Position numbers and translations under genes: made by a program. A stretch of DNA of 64,000 nt, taken from positions 1 through 64,000 of the IMG/VR virus record IMGVR_UViG_3300035698_026482. One strand, 5' to 3'. Positions 30,563-39,240 of this stretch are shown piece by piece. Numbering within the stretch: position 1 is the stretch's first letter; every line of letters starts with the position of its first letter. The DNA comes from a virus. The notes below the pieces were generated by a model. The model saw nothing but the letters and a program-made list of their open reading frames with translations. It did no database searches and was not told where the DNA came from.

Positions 30563-31369
30563 TTAGCCGTTTAAGAGGCTATCGAACTCATCTTCCAATG
30601 ATGCAGTTTTTGGTGCCGCTGCACCGCCAGCTGCCTGCTCACGTGAGGGCGTTGAGCCTCCACGTGTTACTGCGCGTCCGCTTGGACCGCCATCTACGAA
30701 GCTGTCTAGCGCACCCGATAACTTATCATATGAGCAAATTGGGTAGATCTCATTAAGATCGGGAACGCCGCCAAGAATGGCCTTCAATGTATCTGCATCA
30801 TCTGATAGCGGTGTTTTTGTGGGCTTGCACGTTGCGCTCACATCCCTAATAATCGTACCGTCAGGAAACTTCTTGCCTGAATCGGTGATCTTAACAGTGA
30901 GATCCCTACCTTCTTCGATGTTTGTGATATCGCCCCAGTCAGTATCAACAAGATATCCGAGCAGTTGCTTGTACACGCTTTGGCCAATTGACCAAATTTT
31001 AACTTCGGTGTTGTTGTCACCGTCTCGTATAATAACAGGCACGAATGCCCGCATTTTTGGTCGAAGCTTCTTTGCCAAGGCAAGATTATCTTCGGTTCGA
31101 TCTGCAAAAAGCAGATCGCGTAATTCGCGAACAGGATCCGGTGATCCTAGCGAAGGTGCAACCATTCTTCCGCCGAGTCCGTAATAGAACCAGCGCTCCA
31201 TAAATGGGCGTTCAGGTGCATCAACATCCTCGGGCCAAGGTACAATTCGTACGGTATAGGTTCCATAATCGGGTTTCCAAAGGTGTGATGGGAAATTACC
31301 ACCCTTACCTTTACCCTGGTTGTTCATTTTATCAAGTTTCGCCTTAAGCGCTGCAACGTCAATAGCCAT
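30563..31369 (-). CDS. Single-stranded DNA-binding protein (T4 gp32-like)
   Basis: 268 residues. N-terminal LKAKLDKMNNQGKGKGG, core FPSHLWKPDYGTYTVRIVPW and RPFMERWFYYGL, and an acidic tail (SLEDEFDSLLNG), the layout of gp32-type proteins. It coats ssDNA at the fork and interacts with replication partners through the acidic tail. The leader carries repeated A-rich GGAAAAA ribosome-site-like sequences. Confidence 0.75.
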   Translation of the reverse strand: MAIDVAALKAKLDKMNNQGKGKGGNFPSHLWKPDYGTYTVRIVPWPEDVDAPERPFMERWFYYGLGGRMVAPSLGSPDPVRELRDLLFADRTEDNLALAKKLRPKMRAFVPVIIRDGDNNTEVKIWSIGQSVYKQLLGYLVDTDWGDITNIEEGRDLTVKITDSGKKFPDGTIIRDVSATCKPTKTPLSDDADTLKAILGGVPDLNEIYPICSYDKLSGALDSFVDGGPSGRAVTRGGSTPSREQAAGGAAAPKTASLEDEFDSLLNG

Positions 31370-31430
31370 TATATTTTCCTTTTTCCTTTTTCCTTTTGTT
31401 TTCGACTTTTATTGGTGGTTAATCCCACCT
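31370..31430 (-). promoter_or_regulatory. A-rich triple Shine-Dalgarno leader of the ssDNA-binding gene
   Basis: Minus strand: three GGAAAA(A) repeats directly upstream of the ATG, an A-rich unstructured stretch, and a short GGTGG/CCACC hairpin further upstream. The layout resembles the autogenous operator of T4 gene 32 (inference). Confidence 0.5.
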
Positions 31431-31506
31431 CCATGAGTGCTCGTCGTTGCACCCTAGAATTCCATACCTGTATACCTTAAGCCACAGGCTCGCCTTTGTT
31501 CATATC

Positions 31507-32109
31507 TCAGTCGATATAAGTGCCGCCGCCGAATGACTCGGCATTGCGGATATTTCTCTTTTTGTTGCGCTTTTTGGCTCCGCGCTTATCTGCCTTGGAC
31601 GGATGCGTAGGACCAGTTCCGATGGGTGTAATAACCCCTCTAATGTTTCCAGCTTCAACGCCGGCTCCAGCGCCAGCGGAAACGGCATTCATCTCATAAA
31701 GAGCCTGTCTAATGAATGCTCGAAGAGCTTTTTCTTGACCGTCCCTCATGTTTTCTAAATATAGACGGCCATACCTTTCCGCCCCCATCGACTTGCCCTC
31801 ACGTGATCTCACGGGAGAAAAAGACTCTGCTTGGTGAAATCTTTCAACATCATATCGCGGTGTGTTCCATTCATCCCAATCGGCAATATCGCCGGATTCA
31901 TCTTCACCAGATAATTCATTTGACCATTCATCTTTATTGATCTCGTCGCCGTATGTCTGTGACATAATTGCATCGGCAACTGACCATTTTGCAGTTTGAG
32001 GCTGTCCAGATTGACCGGCCATTGGCACTGGCTGCATCGGGGTGCCTTGGTTCGTACGCGGCGCCGAAAATGCACCCACGCCTAATCCTCTTCCTGATCT
32101 ATACGCCAT
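31507..32109 (-). CDS. Hypothetical protein
   Basis: 200 residues. Gly/Pro-rich N-terminus (MAYRSGRGLGVGAFSAPR), an acidic DEWSNELSGEDESGDIADWDE region (low complexity), a helical FIRQALYEMNAVSAGAGAG segment and a basic RGAKKRNKKRNIR tail. Possibly structural. No family recognised. The 137 bp downstream, to the ssDNA-binding gene start, hold only that gene's leader. Confidence 0.6.
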   Translation of the reverse strand: MAYRSGRGLGVGAFSAPRTNQGTPMQPVPMAGQSGQPQTAKWSVADAIMSQTYGDEINKDEWSNELSGEDESGDIADWDEWNTPRYDVERFHQAESFSPVRSREGKSMGAERYGRLYLENMRDGQEKALRAFIRQALYEMNAVSAGAGAGVEAGNIRGVITPIGTGPTHPSKADKRGAKKRNKKRNIRNAESFGGGTYID

Positions 32110-32115
32110 TATCTT

Positions 32116-32817
32116 CTAACTATCTTCGACGCTGTTATACAATATGTCGGCATGCGTGAATGTTGGATGTTTCGGCCGAGTTGAAAATTCGCCACACGCA
32201 CATTCAAGTGCCTGCGCGGTCACACGCATTCTATGACCCTGATCATAGGTGAATCTTGTCGCATATGATAGATCAGCGGGGTACATTATGTTGTCAATAT
32301 CATCAGAGTGCCCTAATCCAAGGGCATGTCCTGTTTCATGTGCCAATAGCTCGCCGGAGTCTATTGAAACTGATAGCATTATGCGATTGCACCAATCATT
32401 GTTTGCAGACGAAAAGAAGCCACCATATTTTGAGTCATCATCAAAGTCGCCAATTTTCTCAACGATAAAAAGGTGCAGACTGCAAACGCTATTATGTTCT
32501 TCGCCTAGCATTAGAAATTCACCGAGCTGGGCGCCGACATCAACGGCTTGATAAAAATCTTCATGCACCACAATTGAATCAATAAACAAACTGATTCCGT
32601 GTTCGCCAAGATATTGATTTGCAGCAGCAAAGGTTGAATCAAGTGATCGCCTTTCAATTGTTCGATCGACAACGTGAACAACGACGGGAATATCAAAGGC
32701 TGAATGATTATCTAATTCTGCTTCAAGGGCCGCATTTATTTTTCCTGTAATAAACACGCCGCAGAAAATGAATACGAAAAAACAGGCGACAACGATAGTC
32801 CAGCCTATAATCCCCAT
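32116..32817 (-). CDS. Membrane-anchored metzincin-type metalloprotease
   Basis: 233 residues from ATG 32817. An N-terminal hydrophobic segment (GIIGWTIVVACFFVFIFCG) is a signal anchor. The zinc site is HETGHALGLGH, followed by NIMYP, which supplies the Met-turn, as in metzincins. Active in the periplasm or membrane if exported. Could act in lysis or on host envelope proteins. The upstream frame extension lies inside a terminator hairpin and is not used. Confidence 0.8.
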   Translation of the reverse strand: MGIIGWTIVVACFFVFIFCGVFITGKINAALEAELDNHSAFDIPVVVHVVDRTIERRSLDSTFAAANQYLGEHGISLFIDSIVVHEDFYQAVDVGAQLGEFLMLGEEHNSVCSLHLFIVEKIGDFDDDSKYGGFFSSANNDWCNRIMLSVSIDSGELLAHETGHALGLGHSDDIDNIMYPADLSYATRFTYDQGHRMRVTAQALECACGEFSTRPKHPTFTHADILYNSVEDS

Positions 32818-32842
32818 ATGACTAAATACACCACAGATATAA

Positions 32843-32876
32843 AACAGCGGGTGCCAAATTAAGGGCACCCGCTGTT
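32843..32876 (-). terminator. Rho-independent terminator
   Basis: Minus strand stem of 13 bp (AACAGCGGGTGCC / GGCACCCGCTGTT) with a 7-8 base loop, followed by TTTTATATC. Separates the lipoprotein gene from the protease gene. Confidence 0.85.
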
Positions 32877-32890
32877 AAATTTAAGCCAAA

Positions 32891-33262
32891 TTAAAGTGTT
32901 TCGTCGCTAGATTCATCTGTGCCGTCAAGCTCAGATTTGGCGCTAAAAACAGCAGCGCGTTCTTCGACGGCCTTTTCAAAGCCCGCTATCAGATCTGTGC
33001 ATTTCTCTTGCATGTCTTCAAATTCATGAATTGAACCATCAATCATGCCTCTAAATTTGCCATCACCAACGTAAATAGCGAGACCCTGGGATTGAATCTC
33101 ACCCACTGCGGCGCACCAAAGCAGCGACTGTGACTCTAGACGAGCCACTTCAGCCTGCAAATCAGTGACCTGGGATTCCAGTTCTGCTTGATGCGCGCAT
33201 CCTCCTGTCAACAGCGCTGCAGATAAACATGCGGCAACCAAAAAATTATTGTTCTTCTTCAT
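32891..33262 (-). CDS. Lipoprotein, possible outer-membrane spanin
   Basis: 123 residues with signal peptide and lipobox (LLTGGC, Cys22), then a coiled coil (LESQVTDLQAEVARLESQ). Its 5' end overlaps the 3' end of the small membrane gene 33246-33416, as in two-component spanin pairs. Role inferred. Confidence 0.65.
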   Translation of the reverse strand: MKKNNNFLVAACLSAALLTGGCAHQAELESQVTDLQAEVARLESQSLLWCAAVGEIQSQGLAIYVGDGKFRGMIDGSIHEFEDMQEKCTDLIAGFEKAVEERAAVFSAKSELDGTDESSDETL

Positions 33263-33416
33263 TTATATCCTCTGTGTCCTTTATATCGAGTGATGTCAAT
33301 TTACTACGACGTGAGTGTTTGATTATCCATGTTACGGCACCTGCGCAAAATATGGCAGCAAACAGTATCAGCGTCAATGATGCAAGAAACATGTTCCAAA
33401 ATTCTAGGTCAGCCAT
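33246..33416 (-). CDS. Small single-span membrane protein (56 aa), possible inner-membrane spanin partner
   Basis: 56 residues, MADLEFWNMFLASLTL start with one transmembrane segment (LTLILFAAIFCAGAVTW) and a charged acidic tail. TAATG overlap with the HD gene upstream and an overlapping frame with the downstream lipoprotein. Shorter than usual inner-membrane spanins. Confidence 0.6.
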   Translation of the reverse strand: MADLEFWNMFLASLTLILFAAIFCAGAVTWIIKHSRRSKLTSLDIKDTEDINEEEQ

Positions 33417-34036
33417 TAATATTCCATATCTTTTTCCATCTCGCAGGCAAGACGATCAGCCATATGAATTAAAATCGCAAGTTTTGGTTCCTTCATTCCA
33501 TATGCCTTGTTTTCTTGTGCATACGGGCCGTCATTGAGGCGAATGCCTAGATACTCTTCTTCAGTCGCCTTAATACCGTAGTGAATAAGAATATTCATCG
33601 TATGATCAACATTTGTCATGTATTGAATATTCTCGTTCGTCTTATAAAATTGTCCTAGCTTTTCGCGATGCCAATCAGATTCTTGCGTAATGTAATAGTC
33701 GGCACCGTTCGGACCAGGTTGACCCACTTTGCCGAAATCGTGAAAAATTGCCGCAAAAATAACGCTTTCATTTGACAACCCATCAAAAACATCGAATGTG
33801 TTTCGTAGCGTTAACGCATTTTTGCATACTCGTAACGTATGATCAACAAGCCCACCAGGATATGCCGCATGAAAATCTTTTCGTGATGATGCAGGTGCAG
33901 TTGCAATGCGAACGCCCATTTCATCGAGCATCACCTTAATTGCAGGTGATCGATCGCCAAGACGACTACATAAATCTTCCAGCTTGCTAAAGTTTGTAGT
34001 AATCTGCTCCTGTGTAAGATAATCATTGTCGCTCAT
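33416..34036 (-). CDS. HD-domain phosphohydrolase
   Basis: 206 residues from ATG 34036. GGLVDHTLRVCKNA and IFAAIFHDFGKVG give the H...HD metal site, with a later H (VDHTMNILIHYG). HD enzymes hydrolyse nucleotides or cyclic nucleotides; substrate unknown. Could recycle dNTPs or act on signalling nucleotides. Confidence 0.75.
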   Translation of the reverse strand: MSDNDYLTQEQITTNFSKLEDLCSRLGDRSPAIKVMLDEMGVRIATAPASSRKDFHAAYPGGLVDHTLRVCKNALTLRNTFDVFDGLSNESVIFAAIFHDFGKVGQPGPNGADYYITQESDWHREKLGQFYKTNENIQYMTNVDHTMNILIHYGIKATEEEYLGIRLNDGPYAQENKAYGMKEPKLAILIHMADRLACEMEKDMEY

Positions 34037-34076
34037 ATTATTTTTCCCAAGCAAGCATTACGTCTTATAGCTTAAA

Positions 34077-34733
34077 TTAAAGTACCTTACGGTTTTTAGA
34101 TTGTTTAGACGTAGCAGATGAAATATTACTTGGGACGAAATCTATGTTGACATCAACGCTAATTTCAAACGTCGGAACATACGTGTGCTGAACCAAATTA
34201 TGGGTCTTCATATCCTGGGCCGTAAGATACCACTCAGCGTGGCCTTTTTCATGAATTAGCTTCAAAAAATAATCGTCGTTATGACCGCAGTTTGCTGCCA
34301 TCATTTTAAACACCTTCTTATTAAGCATATCGGCGTGTTCAGCAGAGGCCTTGAGTTCTTCAACCTTACCTCGAGCATGAGATGAAACATCATGAATCAT
34401 CATTACCGAATCTGGATCTGCAAACCGTAGACCTTCTGCGCCAAATGTTGCAAGAATAGATCCACAAGACATCGCCTTACCTTCAATGATTGTTGCGACG
34501 GGAAGTTCGGCGTGCTTAATAGCCGAAATCATTGTTAATAAGGCGTGAACAGATCCTCCAAATGAGTCAATAACAACGGGAATTACTTTCTGTCCTGTGT
34601 TATGCGCAGTTGAAATTTCTGCTTGAAATAATTTTGCAGACTCAGTAGTAAAATCGTTTACACGGACGACGACTGGCGGGGCTGAGAATTCAAGCTTATG
34701 AATGAGATGCGAAATGTTTTGTTTGATTTTCAT
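34077..34733 (-). CDS. ClpP-like serine protease
   Basis: 218 residues. The ClpP fold signatures include FGGSVHALLTM, the nucleophile MSCGS (AMSCGSILATFGAEG) and MMIHDVSS with the catalytic His. A basic C-terminal tail follows (SKQSKNRKVL). In phages such proteases may mature capsids; here it lies next to DNA polymerase and structural genes. Host degradation is an alternative. ATGA-type overlap with the polymerase gene. Confidence 0.8.
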   Translation of the reverse strand: MKIKQNISHLIHKLEFSAPPVVVRVNDFTTESAKLFQAEISTAHNTGQKVIPVVIDSFGGSVHALLTMISAIKHAELPVATIIEGKAMSCGSILATFGAEGLRFADPDSVMMIHDVSSHARGKVEELKASAEHADMLNKKVFKMMAANCGHNDDYFLKLIHEKGHAEWYLTAQDMKTHNLVQHTYVPTFEISVDVNIDFVPSNISSATSKQSKNRKVL

Positions 34734-35938
34734 ACGTCGTCTCTAAGGTTTGTTGTATTAATCGGAAACTCAATATCGAAATTGTCAATCCCTGATCCCG
34801 CAGCCTCCATTAGTGGAACATACATCTTCTCGTCAGGATGTACATCAAGGATTAGCGCATCGTGCAACACAAAAAGAGGTTTCGTCTGGAGATCTTCTTT
34901 TTTAATATAGTCTACAATTTTGGTGAATCCCAAAAGAGCTACATCGACACCAGATGATTGCATGTACGAGTTATAAAGAATATGATCGACGTTTAGGCTT
35001 TCGACGCGACGCCCGTAACAATTGCGTATAAACCCATCATTTTCTTCATGTTCAGATCTCAACTTGTTCGTGAAGCCTGTCACATCAAAATGGTCACGAA
35101 GGCGATCAACTAGCCAATCTGCAGATCCGGGTTCAACGTGCTCGCTTAGCATTTTTGCGCCGCCACCGTAAATCGTTGCAAGTACAGCAAGTTTAGCAAT
35201 TTGACGAGGTACATCGCCCAGTACATGCGTTCCTATATCTGTATAAATGTCAGAAGCTGGCTTAAGACCTGCTTCATATGCAGCTATTCTTGCCTCAAGC
35301 GACATATAATCAAGCATGAGGATTTCACCATGTTCCCATCTTGATTGAATTACTTGACGATGGTCTTTTCGCAACGTTAAAATATTGGGTCCCTCGGATA
35401 CAACAAGACGACCCGTACGGGTACCGAGCTGATTATATTTGATTTGCTTGGCATATCCATCATCTAATGGACAAAACGATTTCAATGCTTCGGTGTTTCT
35501 ACTGGCAATATCAACATATTTCCACCATTTACCTTCATCGATTTTTGCCCTTACCAGAGATCCCAGGAGACGTTGTGAGGGCTCAAAGACAGAGACATAG
35601 TAACCTATATCATTACCGCTTAAAGCCCTCTTGACGTCACCAATGAGCTCGTGCAGTAGCTCACGATAGCGATCACCAGGGATAACGCGCCACCACGGTA
35701 CGTCTGCAGGCAATGCACCCAACACAGACATCGCTTTTATGTGAGGCTCATCAGGAAAAGTTGAATCAAGTCCAGATAAGCTCAGCAGCGAATCAATGCT
35801 TTTTGCGTATTCAGGACCAGCCCCAAGGATCCACGCGCCATCATCTGGAATTTTTGCCGATCGAAGCTTGCCTGTATCTAAATCCGCGACAACGTATTGT
35901 GGCGCGCCGACGGCTTGAGGCGATAGCCAAACTTCCAT
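34730..35938 (-). CDS. Family A DNA polymerase domain without exonuclease
   Basis: About 402 residues. Polymerase A motifs: GTRTGRLVVSEGPN, motif A LDYMSLEAR, motif B RQIAKLAVLATIYGGG, motif C LFVLHDALILD. No 3'-5' or 5'-3' exonuclease domain is present, and it is short for the family. It could be a repair or primer-filling polymerase beside the intein-laden DnaE. Start at 35938 (MEVWLSPQ); an ATG at 35953 is also possible. Confidence 0.75.
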   Translation of the reverse strand: MEVWLSPQAVGAPQYVVADLDTGKLRSAKIPDDGAWILGAGPEYAKSIDSLLSLSGLDSTFPDEPHIKAMSVLGALPADVPWWRVIPGDRYRELLHELIGDVKRALSGNDIGYYVSVFEPSQRLLGSLVRAKIDEGKWWKYVDIASRNTEALKSFCPLDDGYAKQIKYNQLGTRTGRLVVSEGPNILTLRKDHRQVIQSRWEHGEILMLDYMSLEARIAAYEAGLKPASDIYTDIGTHVLGDVPRQIAKLAVLATIYGGGAKMLSEHVEPGSADWLVDRLRDHFDVTGFTNKLRSEHEENDGFIRNCYGRRVESLNVDHILYNSYMQSSGVDVALLGFTKIVDYIKKEDLQTKPLFVLHDALILDVHPDEKMYVPLMEAAGSGIDNFDIEFPINTTNLRDDV

Positions 35939-35970
35939 TCTCAAATGGTACAAAACATGTAGAACGTTTT

Positions 35971-38943
35971 TTAGCTTTTCATTAGTTCTGCCAATTCGGC
36001 GAGAGCGGCCTCAGTTCTATTGACTGAAGATTCATAGCGGCCGTATCCTTGAAGCGGTGTCATTTGAAACGCAGATTTGAACGCGCCTGGCTCAAGTGTA
36101 TGTTGCAGCGACGTTATTGCATACAAATTATCTAAATCGGTGCCTGTTTGCGCATCGACGAAGAACTGTTGTGTAAATGCCAAAAGAGGACAGCCCATTG
36201 TTGTTACACTCAGCTCTGCCGGCACTGTCTTTAGCGGTACACCACCTCGACCAGACCCTTCTGGTGTAATAGATCCCGCGCGGTCTGTTCGAAGCATGTT
36301 GACAGTAGACAATGCTGGGTTTTGCATTGACTGTAATCCTAGCTGCTCGACGGCAGTGTTTTGTGCGCCGTAAATAATATTTGGAGCTGTTGAGCGCACA
36401 AAATCCTTTACCGCCCGAGGGCCGCCAACAAGGCGATAATGTGTATAACGAGGGCCTTCTGGATCATTATCCGATGCTTCTGTTCCTGGCACACCTTCAA
36501 GTATACCAGTTGCAACGCCTGCCTTCACGTAAACGTTAGCCCTTAGCTGTTGCATACCCATATCTTTTTTGTCAACGCTATCTGTGAAACTAATCGCGCT
36601 TAAATCAGAATCTCTTGACGCCGCCAGCATTTGACCTTGTGTTTCATACGCCGTAGCAGCCTTGTCAAATACATGAATACGCAAAATTGTTTTTTCATCT
36701 GCAGTATGAAGATTTTGGTTTATTGATGCATCTAGCACACGGGCAGGCAGTGTTTCCATGTGGAGATCAATTTGAGGCATCTTAAAAACGCCATCTGATA
36801 CACCCATCTTGATTAACTTTTGTTCTGAATCAGTAGCCGCTCTTGCGTCTTTATCTTTGCCACGATACTTCGATGAATTTGGGCTAACTTTGCCCTCTTT
36901 ATCTTTTTTATAGATCGTCGACATACCATAGCTTATTGCAGCCATATTGTCAAGAAATGTTTGTGTGATGAAATTCATAAATTCACCAACTGCGATGCCT
37001 GCGCCACGACGCTCCATAACAAACGTGTCAAATTCTCTTCTTAATTCATCTTTGCGAATCAAAAATCCAGCAACAGACGTATTGCGAGCTGCGCCTGCTG
37101 ACGCATTTAGCGGATAGAATAATATCTGAATATCGTCGAACCTGAGCGTGTTCGCAAGCGGCGCACCCACAAATGCCATGATAACTTTGCCTAGCGAAAC
37201 ATATTCAGACTGCTCGTCTAAAATCGTCGAATACTCGCCGACGGTAAGATTTGATACGCTCTCAAAAAAATATGGATCAACTAGCGCGCCAAAATCAGGG
37301 TTCTCAATTGATTGAAATTTTTTGTTTATGACACCAGCAATCGAAGTGCGTAGTCGTTTAACAGCACTGCCTTCACCGGATTTTCCGCTACCGTATAAAT
37401 CCTTAAGCGTGGTCGACAATTCATCTGCATCATTTGATCCAAGACTTTCAAGGCGCTTAATCGTTGACGCAAGTTGCCGGCGTAATTTGGGATCTAAATC
37501 TGGACTGCCGTTTGTTGATTGCGCAGAGTCTAATACCTGGCTGCCAAGCACGCTCTTTGTACCTGCAGATCCGCCGCCTTTTTTCGAAGTTAAAGAATCT
37601 CTAAGATCTGTGACTCGTTCTTGCAATTCTGCAATATGATCAGCTGCTCTTTGTGTTTCCATATCGCTACCAATCATTGTTGAGCGATATTCATTGATGC
37701 CCTTCATTGCAAGTTCAAGCGTTATCTGAACTGATCCATCGTCTTGCAAATTAAAACTAGAGTTGACAATACCGTACTTTTCCTTGACGCGCATCGCGTT
37801 TAATAATGCGCCCCACGGATTTTGTAAATAATCATGAGGACTTTGGCTTGACATCGGGTGATGCCATCCGTACTCAAGCAGAAACTCAGTTTTTCCGTAT
37901 AAATCCGGCTTAACAAAGTCGGCGACCTCATGCAAGCGCGATCGATCATGTACAGTTAATGTAACCTGCGCAGTTTTAAAACTCATGAAGCCCGTTGTTG
38001 CCGCGACGTTGATATTAACACGTTCTAGTGACATCAACGGACGAAACGGATCTAGAATATCAGTGGGACGCAGCGAAGGTGCATTTATCTCCTGGAAATT
38101 GCCCGACGGGCCAACTGGTGCCATTGTTTGTGGCGCAAGAAATAGCTCCATACCTGCCACACCAGTCGCATCATTTCCTTCGTCAATAGTATCGTTTCCC
38201 GCAGACGCCATACTATGATCGGGAGTATCACCATTTATGGTTGCAGAACCTAAAACGAATTTGAGTGAAGAAGGTGCGCTCAGACGACCGTCGGCGCTTA
38301 AGGCGGATCGGCCAGTTTGCATTGTTAATTCAACGTAGGGAACTGCCCTGGAAAACTCAATCGCTGGAATAGCATTCATAAACAGCGTTAGCGCGGCAAC
38401 GTTTTTTGTGCCCGGTGATATGCCAATCGGATGAACCATCAATGAAGAGAGACCCGGTGTCAGCCGCGTAGGTTCTTTCGCATTGATAAATTCATCTGAA
38501 ATGTTTAGCATTTCATTTACGGACTCGACGCTGCCTACTTGTAGTTCTTTATTCGCAATATCTTTTGATGAGTTAATAGCTATTACGCGAAGAAGATTTT
38601 CTTCTGCCTGCGTTTTTTCATCACCCTCAAGACCCGTCATCTGTTCTTCAATATGTCGAACAAGATCCCGCGTTGTATATGCACCTTTTATCGTATCAAG
38701 TACAGCACGCTTAACAATATCATGAATTGCTCCCACGCCAAGGGCATCTTTATTTGCTTGCGCAGTTATAGGATCCAGCGCATTTTCAGAGCTGTCGACA
38801 ACAGATGCAATTAAATCATCGGGTGTACCAAGACTAAAAAATGGCGCTAGTCCAGTTCCGCCTTCTTGTCCTGGATTACCGCCAACGATAATGTTTAGGA
38901 TTGATTCGCGTGAATTTAAATCACCTGATTTACCTGATCCCAT
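35971..38943 (-). CDS. Large virion structural protein (baseplate/tail)
   Basis: 990 residues. Regions with FLLEYGWHHPM, then YLQNPWGALLNAM, resemble large tail or baseplate proteins of T4-like giant phages. No enzymatic motif. Followed by a LysM-like baseplate protein and another 974-residue structural protein, so a baseplate role is likely but not proven. Confidence 0.6.
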   Translation of the reverse strand: MGSGKSGDLNSRESILNIIVGGNPGQEGGTGLAPFFSLGTPDDLIASVVDSSENALDPITAQANKDALGVGAIHDIVKRAVLDTIKGAYTTRDLVRHIEEQMTGLEGDEKTQAEENLLRVIAINSSKDIANKELQVGSVESVNEMLNISDEFINAKEPTRLTPGLSSLMVHPIGISPGTKNVAALTLFMNAIPAIEFSRAVPYVELTMQTGRSALSADGRLSAPSSLKFVLGSATINGDTPDHSMASAGNDTIDEGNDATGVAGMELFLAPQTMAPVGPSGNFQEINAPSLRPTDILDPFRPLMSLERVNINVAATTGFMSFKTAQVTLTVHDRSRLHEVADFVKPDLYGKTEFLLEYGWHHPMSSQSPHDYLQNPWGALLNAMRVKEKYGIVNSSFNLQDDGSVQITLELAMKGINEYRSTMIGSDMETQRAADHIAELQERVTDLRDSLTSKKGGGSAGTKSVLGSQVLDSAQSTNGSPDLDPKLRRQLASTIKRLESLGSNDADELSTTLKDLYGSGKSGEGSAVKRLRTSIAGVINKKFQSIENPDFGALVDPYFFESVSNLTVGEYSTILDEQSEYVSLGKVIMAFVGAPLANTLRFDDIQILFYPLNASAGAARNTSVAGFLIRKDELRREFDTFVMERRGAGIAVGEFMNFITQTFLDNMAAISYGMSTIYKKDKEGKVSPNSSKYRGKDKDARAATDSEQKLIKMGVSDGVFKMPQIDLHMETLPARVLDASINQNLHTADEKTILRIHVFDKAATAYETQGQMLAASRDSDLSAISFTDSVDKKDMGMQQLRANVYVKAGVATGILEGVPGTEASDNDPEGPRYTHYRLVGGPRAVKDFVRSTAPNIIYGAQNTAVEQLGLQSMQNPALSTVNMLRTDRAGSITPEGSGRGGVPLKTVPAELSVTTMGCPLLAFTQQFFVDAQTGTDLDNLYAITSLQHTLEPGAFKSAFQMTPLQGYGRYESSVNRTEAALAELAELMKS

Positions 38944-38946
38944 AAG

Positions 38947-39240
38947 CTATCCCATCACAAGCAGTACATCGTCAAGCAGCGGGATTCGCAAATATGTGCC
39001 GGGTGGTACTTGCGAGGCCCATCCAATATTACTAGCTGCAGCAATTACCCACCAATAGCGACCATCACCGTATTCATTACCAGCAATTGTATCCAGGCGT
39101 TCGAGCCCTGAAAGCGTTGTTTCTCGAAATTGAATTGTTCCAGAGGCGATGCCAGCCCTGATTGCTTTGATTGCGCTGGAAGTTCCAAAACGCTTTCCCA
39201 GCGCCAGTACTGGAGTCCGGGCATATCTGCTTACAGACAT
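38947..39240 (-). CDS. LysM-like baseplate protein (T4 gp53-like)
   Basis: 97 residues. LERLDTIAGNEYGDGRYWWV then PPGTYLRIPLL matches LysM-type baseplate or tail proteins such as gp53 and tail X. Binds other baseplate proteins or peptidoglycan. Sits between two large structural genes. Confidence 0.75.
   Translation of the reverse strand: MSVSRYARTPVLALGKRFGTSSAIKAIRAGIASGTIQFRETTLSGLERLDTIAGNEYGDGRYWWVIAAASNIGWASQVPPGTYLRIPLLDDVLLVMG

Noticed and set aside
31431-31506. Possible tRNA or ncRNA upstream of the ssDNA-binding gene
   Set aside because: No cloverleaf, no T-arm GGTTCGAATCC-like box and no CCA-type end; only a short hairpin and an A-rich leader are present.
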